NCBI GenBank assembly: GCA_031538895.1
Contig: JAVKLU010000044.1
Location: 1-7,580 of the forward strand
DNA from: JAVKLU01 sp031538895
GTDB taxonomy: Bacteria; Pseudomonadota; Gammaproteobacteria; Burkholderiales; Burkholderiaceae
Direction: 5' to 3'
DNA length: 7,580 nucleotides
Position numbers and translations under genes: made by a program. Positions 1 through 3,684 of the stretch are shown here, piece by piece (within the stretch, counting starts at the first letter, position 1; every line of letters starts with the position of its first letter). Below the pieces are notes generated by a model. It saw nothing but the letters and a program-made list of their open reading frames with translations, did no database searches and was not told the origin of the DNA.

Positions 1-432
1 CAGTGGAAAAATAGTTACAGGCGGGAAATTCCAGTGGCTGGAAAAATAGTTACAGGCGGGAAATTCCAGTGGCTGGAAAAATAGTTACAGGCGGGAAATT
101 CCACTCAGTGGAAAAATAGTTACAGGAAGTGAAATGTCCACTCAGTGGAAAAATAGTTACAGGAAGTGAAATGTCCACTCAGTGGAAAAATAGTTACAGG
201 AAGTGAAATGTCCACTCAGTGGACAAATAGTTACAGGCGGGAAATTCCACTCAGTGGAAAAATAGTTACAGGCGGGAAATTCCAGTGGCTGGAAAAATAG
301 TTACAGGCGGGAAATTCCACTCAGTGGAAAAATAGTTACAGGCGGGAAATTCCACTCAGTGGAAAAATAGTTACAGGCGGGAAATTCCACTCAGTGGAAA
401 AATAGTTACAGGCGGGAAATTCCAGCGGCTGG
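1..432. repeat. Tandem array of twelve 35/37-bp units with palindromic junctions
   Basis: Units begin at 5, 40, 75, 110, 147, 184, 221, 256, 291, 326, 361 and 396. Nine are 35 bp, and three consecutive ones (110-220) are 37 bp. Every unit contains an invariant core AATAGTTACAGG. The 35-bp form continues with CGGGAAATTCC and the 37-bp form with AAGTGAAATGTCC. Units meet at an 11-bp inverted repeat that is CCACTCAGTGG, CCAGTGGCTGG or, at the right-hand end, CCAGCGGCTGG. The array continues leftwards past the window edge and stops at 432. It is non-coding: neither period is a multiple of three and TAG recurs. It could be an iteron-like protein-binding array, an origin component or a minisatellite; the sequence does not decide. 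Confidence 0.95.
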
Positions 433-444
433 ACGCGTATTGGA

Positions 445-615
445 TTAGATGGTCTGCTTTAATTTGGCAATTCGCTTATTGACTTCATCTAAATAATGCA
501 GTCCTTTGTCGGATTGAGATTGATTTTGAATCAAAAGAACTAACAATTCAAGCGCATTACCAATCTCGTTTTTAACGGTGTTTACTTGCTCAACAGTAGC
601 AAAATGTATTTCCAT
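445..615 (-). CDS. Small coiled-coil-like hypothetical protein, 56 aa
   Basis: This short protein, starting MEIHFATVEQVNTVKNEIGN, is not one I recognise. Heptad-like hydrophobic spacing in its first half and a charged LDEVNKRIAKLKQ tail suggest one long helix or helical hairpin, perhaps oligomeric. No signal peptide or membrane segment is visible. The frame is open further upstream, but I chose the ATG at 615 because on the minus strand GAGG stands six bases before it. The gene runs from its start towards the repeat array and its stop lies 12 bp from the array edge. Its start codon overlaps the ATG of the divergent plus-strand gene in the tetramer CATG, so its promoter must lie inside that neighbour. 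A small antitoxin-like or regulatory protein is conceivable, but nothing in the sequence shows it. Confidence 0.6.
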   Translation of the reverse strand: MEIHFATVEQVNTVKNEIGNALELLVLLIQNQSQSDKGLHYLDEVNKRIAKLKQTI

Positions 616-1114
616 GACTAACCTCAATGAATTCTTTACGATGAACGAAAGTAATTTTACACCACGATTATTGTTCTTTGAAACAGCGGTTCGCAATGAT
701 ATTTTTGCAAATAGCACTCATGCTTTTGCTGAATTTAAGTGGCGGACCTTATGCGTTGTTTCAAATGCAATCAAAGAGATGATGCAATCCCCTAGCTTAA
801 ATCAAATGTCGCAAATACTTTTGAATTTAGATGCCTTCTGTTTTGAATACTTTGAGCATTACCTCACACAACACTATCCAGATTGGAAATCTGACTACGA
901 AAGCCAGCTACAAGCAATCTTAAAAGCAGGAGCTTCGCAAAAAGCCGGTAAAACACAACGCTCCAGCAACACGATCGCGCTCTCCGATTTCATCGGCATA
1001 TGGCATAACCAAACGGGACGTACTGATCCTTTGGTTGATGCCCTACGCACCATGCTCACCAATGATCGGAGCTATTTTGAGAAGCTGGTGTTATCAGATT
1101 CTAAAGTTAATTAA
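614..1114 (+). CDS. Hypothetical protein, 166 aa, first gene of the ICE block
   Basis: I do not recognise this protein. The first ~95 residues look helical and contain two aromatic-rich stretches (FKWRTLCVV and FCFEYFEHYL). A basic, low-complexity link follows (roughly residues 107-119, KAGASQKAGKTQR), and then a second short domain with SDFIGIWHNQTGRTDP. No membrane segment is seen. The start is uncertain: the ATG at 614 overlaps the start of the divergent gene, GTG 578 and ATG 641 are in frame, and none has a clear ribosome binding site. The TIGR03761 gene begins 27 bp after the stop, so co-transcription is likely. In related elements a different, larger ICE protein often occupies this place, so this may be an element-specific gene. 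It contains no catalytic signature that I can name. Confidence 0.75.
   Translation: MTNLNEFFTMNESNFTPRLLFFETAVRNDIFANSTHAFAEFKWRTLCVVSNAIKEMMQSPSLNQMSQILLNLDAFCFEYFEHYLTQHYPDWKSDYESQLQAILKAGASQKAGKTQRSSNTIALSDFIGIWHNQTGRTDPLVDALRTMLTNDRSYFEKLVLSDSKVN
667..696 (-). promoter_or_regulatory. Candidate sigma-70 promoter for the 445-615 gene
   Basis: Read on the minus strand, TTGCGA (positions 696-691, 4/6 match to the -35 consensus) is followed after 18 bp by AATAAT (672-667, 5/6 match to the -10). Transcription would start near 660, giving a leader of about 45 bases before the ATG at 615. It lies inside the plus-strand coding sequence, as the head-to-head overlap requires. Found by eye only. Confidence 0.3.
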
Positions 1115-1141
1115 TTTATGTAATCAAGGGAGTGAAAACTT

Positions 1142-2044
1142 ATGACAGATTCTAAAAAAATATCAATAGAGAAATTGAATAAGCGTGTGCCAGTGCCTGT
1201 GTCGGCGTCTGTTCCTGTTCCGGTAATTGAACGGAAAGCTAGAGTGCTTAGCACTGAGGTTGGGGTATTGGTTTCTGAAGGTGATAGCGTATTTGTTCAT
1301 ACGAGAGAAGCTCATCGCGTATTCACTGGAAATACTTCCTCTCAGTCTGATTCTGGTTTTAGGGCAACTGGAATGATTCGGATGGCCTCTGTCTTGCGTG
1401 AATTATGGTTATTGACGGGTGCCAATAATCATTATGCAGATTACTTGTTAATCAATAGCATCAGTAAATTAGATGTTCTAAAAGGTGATATGCAGCAAAA
1501 TATAAATCGTTTTATAAGCGAATTTGAAGCAAAAAAACCTGAGATAAACATCAATGTGTTGCGTAGTAGCGCACCTTTAAGTTTGTCTCTAACATTTCGC
1601 TCCCCCTATGGTTATCACATTATTGAACTACTCCTTAAATTTGATTACTTAGTGAGGGTTATTCGTACCGCGATACAAAAAACAGGGTTAGATCCTAACG
1701 AAGGCGCGCAAATTATTTATCAGCAAACTCATAATATCCGTTCGATCATCGAACGGATATGCGCTGTTTATACCCAAATGGTAAAACAAAATTTAACCAC
1801 AGTTAATCGTCAAATTGTCTGTGGCATTGTCATACCAGACTCTTATTCAGTCACGGAAGAGGAGTCTGTCCTTGCGAAAAAAGCAGTGCAATTGTTAGGG
1901 GTAGTTCCCCTAAATGTGTTTTTAGGGCAAAAAAAGCCCATTTACACCCGTTTACTACCTAATGAGGATGTTGATTCACTGAAAAACTTGACGCAGAAAG
2001 ATTTGTCATTGGGCGTTGCTGAGTTTAAATTGTTGAAAGATTAA
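1142..2044 (+). CDS. Integrating conjugative element protein, TIGR03761/PFL_4669 family
   Basis: This is a conserved ICE protein of unknown biochemical function, usually encoded beside ssb and topB in SPI-7/PFGI-1-like elements. The family call rests on remembered patterns: ASVLRELWLLTGANNHYADY (about residues 82-101), then a helical stretch, then PYGYHIIELLLKFDYLVRVI (155-174), in family order. Length, 300 residues, fits. The N terminus carries an odd repeat, VPVPVSASVPVPV (16-28). The C-terminal part, including KKAVQLLGVVPLNVF, reads as a separate small domain. The ATG at 1142 is preceded by AAGGGAG with nine bases of spacing, the best ribosome binding site among the plus-strand genes. The DUF3158 gene starts five bases after the stop, indicating an operon. 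A 27-nt perfect palindrome lies in the coding sequence at 1734-1760. A role in element replication or maintenance is inferred from context only. Confidence 0.85.
   Translation: MTDSKKISIEKLNKRVPVPVSASVPVPVIERKARVLSTEVGVLVSEGDSVFVHTREAHRVFTGNTSSQSDSGFRATGMIRMASVLRELWLLTGANNHYADYLLINSISKLDVLKGDMQQNINRFISEFEAKKPEININVLRSSAPLSLSLTFRSPYGYHIIELLLKFDYLVRVIRTAIQKTGLDPNEGAQIIYQQTHNIRSIIERICAVYTQMVKQNLTTVNRQIVCGIVIPDSYSVTEEESVLAKKAVQLLGVVPLNVFLGQKKPIYTRLLPNEDVDSLKNLTQKDLSLGVAEFKLLKD
1734..1760. repeat. 27-nt perfect palindrome inside the TIGR03761 gene
   Basis: Arms ATATCCGTTCGAT (1734-1746) and ATCGAACGGATAT (1748-1760) are exact reverse complements around the single base C1747. The symmetry stops at 1733/1761. 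It encodes part of NIRSIIERI in a helical region. Confidence 0.9.
1895..1913 (+). other. 7-bp hairpin inside the TIGR03761 gene
   Basis: TTAGGGG (1895-1901) and CCCCTAA (1907-1913) are perfectly complementary around a five-base loop, TAGTT. No T-run follows directly, so it is not a standard intrinsic terminator. It could pause RNA polymerase or be chance. Confidence 0.4.
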
Positions 2045-2049
2045 ATATC

Positions 2050-2514
2050 ATGGATCTAAATAATTTTGCGCCCCTAGCTGAACAATCGACATTCCCTGAG
2101 TTCTCAAGCTCACGGGAGTATGCGCGTGAGATTGTTGATGCTTGGATCATCGAATCAGAAAACAAATATAGAGAAATTTATGCTGAAATGCGAAAAATAT
2201 CTCTGGCCACAAAAAAAGTAGATGGGAAAGCGTTCTTACTAGAAATGCACACCACCACAACAGTGGCGTTGCGTTGGCGATTGTCCAGCGGCAAACATGT
2301 CCATTGGGAGAACATTGAACCCTTACTAGCAAAGCTTAACAGTGAAATGCGCGCTTGGTATATCAACCTTGCAACCCAAGGTTTAATACTCAATGCCAGA
2401 GCCTCATCAATAAGACAAGAAATTAAAAACGCCAAAAAGGTGAAAGAGGGTAGAGTTTTTATTAATAGCAACAATAAAAGAGCTCTTTTAATACCATTTT
2501 TATCATATAAATAG
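2050..2514 (+). CDS. DUF3158-family ICE-associated protein, 154 aa
   Basis: DUF3158 proteins are small helical proteins of unknown activity, encoded between the TIGR03761 gene and ssb in many ICEs. The assignment rests on that exact position, the ~150-residue size and a recognisable core: TTVALRWR, then a WENI segment, then the helix LILNARASSIRQEI followed by a lysine-rich stretch. The match is from memory and the protein is divergent. No metal-binding or catalytic motif is visible; the charged helical content would suit a protein- or nucleic-acid-binding adaptor. The ATG lies five bases after the preceding stop with only a weak purine stretch (GAAAGA) upstream, so translation is probably coupled to the TIGR03761 gene. 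An AACCTT/AAGGTT hairpin occurs at 2365-2383 inside the gene. Confidence 0.72.
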   Translation: MDLNNFAPLAEQSTFPEFSSSREYAREIVDAWIIESENKYREIYAEMRKISLATKKVDGKAFLLEMHTTTTVALRWRLSSGKHVHWENIEPLLAKLNSEMRAWYINLATQGLILNARASSIRQEIKNAKKVKEGRVFINSNNKRALLIPFLSYK

Positions 2515-2546
2515 ATAAATTATTCTAATAATTAGCATATACGTGC

Positions 2547-2574
2547 TTGTCAATCCTTAACTTTTTACTAAACT
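2547..2574 (+). promoter_or_regulatory. Weak candidate promoter before ssb
   Basis: TTGTCA (2547-2552, 5/6 match to the -35) and TAAACT (2569-2574, 4/6 match to the -10) are separated by 16 bp in an AT-rich gap of 63 bp. The start of transcription would fall about at the ssb ATG, giving a leaderless mRNA. That would agree with the absence of any Shine-Dalgarno sequence before ssb, but both elements are weak. Confidence 0.25.
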
Positions 2575-2577
2575 ATC

Positions 2578-2976
2578 ATGTCAAATACAATTGTTCTCAC
2601 CGGTAATGTAGGCAAAAATCCTTCTCTTGAAAAAACTGATCGAGCAAATGTTGTACGATTCTCTATGCTTTGTGATGAGTGGAAGCGCGTCGATGATCCA
2701 GATAATCCTGGGAAGAAAACAATAACTTCAGATACCGACAAGCAAGAGTGGTATCAAATCTCCGTATGGAAAGAAAGTCTTTCTGAAGCAGTCATGAAAA
2801 CCATTCAGAAGGGAGCGCGTATCACTGTAGAGGGTCATTTAACCGTCGGACGTTGGGAAAAGGATGGAGTACCCCAATTCGCTCTACAGATCACTGCCGA
2901 CAACATATTACACAACCTTAATCGCGTTGACGAGGTGCGCTTGCGTGAGCGGCGAGTCGAACCTAGCGACGCTTAA
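2578..2976 (+). CDS. ssb: Single-stranded DNA-binding protein, 132 aa, ICE type
   Basis: SSB coats single-stranded DNA during replication, recombination and transfer. The sequence is a single OB fold: the opening strand IVLTGNVGKNPSLEK, the VRFSML strand, the EWYQISVWKESLSEAV segment typical of SSBs, and GARITVEGHLTVGRW followed by FALQITADNI. The fold fills roughly residues 1-115. The C terminus, ending RERRVEPSDA, is short and lacks both the long flexible linker and the acidic DDDIPF-like tip that recruits partner proteins in housekeeping SSBs. This suggests an element-specific SSB with limited docking to host proteins. No ribosome binding site precedes the ATG at 2578 (upstream ACTAAACTATC). 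The stop codon overlaps, on the opposite strand, the stop of the small convergent gene within TTAA. Placement before topB matches ICE blocks. Confidence 0.93.
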   Translation: MSNTIVLTGNVGKNPSLEKTDRANVVRFSMLCDEWKRVDDPDNPGKKTITSDTDKQEWYQISVWKESLSEAVMKTIQKGARITVEGHLTVGRWEKDGVPQFALQITADNILHNLNRVDEVRLRERRVEPSDA

Positions 2977-3182
2977 TTTTCAGGATAGGATGGGGGTAGT
3001 AGATCATCTTGAGTAAGCTGGTTCAGTTGCGCTATCAGTCGCATCGAATAACCCATGTGATCGCCTTGGAAACCACCCAGTTCGTCTACTACATCCCACA
3101 ACTCTCTAATCATCAATTCCATGTGTTCAATTCGCCGAACTAATGCTTGAATGTTTGCTTGAATGTGTATTTTTTGTGCCAT
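2973..3182 (-). CDS. Small coiled-coil-like hypothetical protein, 69 aa
   Basis: This protein is not assigned to a family. It starts MAQKIHIQANIQALVRRIEH and continues with a heptad-like helix through MELMIRELWDVVDEL, a short glycine turn, a second helix RLIAQLNQL and a proline-rich tail (PPSYPEN). The pattern suggests a helical hairpin. The gene is credible because an exact AGGAGG (3196-3191 on the minus strand) stands eight bases before the ATG. Its stop shares TTAA with the ssb stop, and its start is 15 bp from the divergent gene at 3198. It is therefore antisense-oriented and packed between two plus-strand genes. A 12-bp direct repeat (3145-3168) encodes the near-repeat IQANIQA. The tight pairing with 3198-3554 could mean an antitoxin- or repressor-like partner, but that is a guess from layout. 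Confidence 0.72.
   Translation of the reverse strand: MAQKIHIQANIQALVRRIEHMELMIRELWDVVDELGGFQGDHMGYSMRLIAQLNQLTQDDLLPPSYPEN
3145..3168. repeat. Two-copy 12-bp direct repeat
   Basis: GCTTGAATGTTT (3145-3156) is followed directly by GCTTGAATGTGT (3157-3168), differing at one base. It lies near the 5' end of the minus-strand small gene and upstream of the divergent plus-strand gene, where a promoter or operator for the latter would have to sit. Confidence 0.6.
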
Positions 3183-3184
3183 CT

Positions 3185-3196
3185 GGAGCCCCTCCT
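3185..3196. promoter_or_regulatory. Shared palindromic ribosome binding site of two divergent genes
   Basis: GGAGCCCCTCC (3185-3195) reads GGAG on the plus strand, nine bases before ATG 3198. On the minus strand 3196-3191 reads AGGAGG, eight bases before ATG 3182. One short inverted repeat thus supplies the Shine-Dalgarno sequence of both genes, and their leaders must be complementary here. Confidence 0.7.
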
Positions 3197-3197
3197 A

Positions 3198-3554
3198 ATG
3201 ATTAACGAAAAACATCCTGATTTTATTGAAGCAGTTGATTACAAGTATTTTGAACAAGGCTTTTATGTGGTGGCAGCCTACATAGCCAGTCATGCTGAAG
3301 ACTTCAATGCTTGGGTTAACCAACACGCACCAGAACATGCCAAACAAGCATTTAGGGTTGTCTGTCACCAACTGCACGAGTTTGACAAAGCAGAGTCAAC
3401 CGTTCGATTAGGACAAAAACTGGTGCCAAAAGATTTGTCAATATTTTTTGAGATTGTGGCAAGCACTAACCGGAGGGCTAATCAACCTAATTGTCCAAAA
3501 TTTGGACAATTAGGTTTCTCAAGATTTTTCAATAGGCGACACTCATTTATTTGA
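3198..3554 (+). CDS. Hypothetical protein, 118 aa, between ssb and topB
   Basis: I do not recognise this protein. The first ~75 residues look like a compact helical domain rich in aromatic and acidic residues (HPDFIEAVDYKYFEQGFYVV, then DFNAWVNQHAPEHAKQAF). The C-terminal third (about residues 88-118) is different: basic, rich in Asn, Phe and Arg, and partly encoded by the 33-nt palindrome at 3484-3516, so it may be a recent extension or read-through tail. ATG 3198 was preferred over the upstream in-frame start at 3147 because GGAG lies nine bases before it and the upstream start would overlap the divergent gene. It separates ssb from topB, which I would expect closer together, so the pair with 2973-3182 looks like inserted cargo. 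No enzyme motif is visible. Confidence 0.65.
   Translation: MINEKHPDFIEAVDYKYFEQGFYVVAAYIASHAEDFNAWVNQHAPEHAKQAFRVVCHQLHEFDKAESTVRLGQKLVPKDLSIFFEIVASTNRRANQPNCPKFGQLGFSRFFNRRHSFI
3484..3516. repeat. 33-nt perfect palindrome near the end of the 3198-3554 gene
   Basis: Arms AACCTAATTGTCCAAA (3484-3499) and TTTGGACAATTAGGTT (3501-3516) are exact reverse complements around A3500. As RNA it gives a 13-bp stem with an AAAATTT loop, followed by only TTTCTC. It could be a poor terminator, a dimeric-protein operator or a cruciform-forming site. Confidence 0.92.
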
Positions 3555-3590
3555 GTGCGGCTATCCACAATTTTTTAGGATAATTTTTTA
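3540..3590 (+). terminator. Candidate transcription terminator region after the 3198-3554 gene
   Basis: CACTCA (3540-3545) pairs with TGAGTG (3552-3557) across the stop codon. A second small stem, TATCC (3562-3566) with GGATA (3578-3582), is followed directly by six T residues (3584-3589). The second stem is short and AT-rich, so any termination would be partial. Confidence 0.3.
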
Positions 3591-3613
3591 AGTTGTCGCA
3601 GTCTGAATAAAGT

Positions 3614-3640
3614 TTGACCGTACCCAAAATAATTAAAAAT
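3614..3640 (+). promoter_or_regulatory. Weak candidate promoter for topB
   Basis: TTGACC (3614-3619) matches the -35 consensus at five of six positions and is followed by an AT-rich run with TAAAAA at 3634-3639. The spacing of 14 bp is short, and no better -10 is present. It lies in the 130-bp gap before the topB start, which otherwise holds only the hairpin at 3658-3679. Confidence 0.25.
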
Positions 3641-3657
3641 AACTTGCTTGAATTAAT

Positions 3658-3679
3658 CCTCAATTGAATTTTATTGAGG
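3658..3679 (+). promoter_or_regulatory. Hairpin sequestering the topB Shine-Dalgarno
   Basis: CCTCAAT (3658-3664) and ATTGAGG (3673-3679) form a perfect 7-bp stem with an eight-base loop. The descending arm contains GAGG (3676-3679), the ribosome binding site five bases before ATG 3685. If formed in the mRNA it would hide that site and lower topB translation. Confidence 0.55.
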
Positions 3680-3684
3680 TCTGT

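Noticed and set aside
1..432. CRISPR array
   Set aside because: Units are near-identical across their whole length. The only variable part is a short palindrome drawn from three forms, so there are no unique spacers, and no cas gene is nearby.
1095..1155. Direct repeat CAGATTCTAAA at the end of one gene and the start of the next
   Set aside because: It encodes SDSKV and TDSKK by similar codons. At eleven bases, without extension, it could be a small duplication but is not strong enough to report as an att or repeat element.
2147..2474. Two minus-strand frames opposite the DUF3158-like gene
   Set aside because: They overlap a supported gene entirely, lack ribosome binding sites, and their Leu/Phe/Cys-rich translations are typical antisense shadows.
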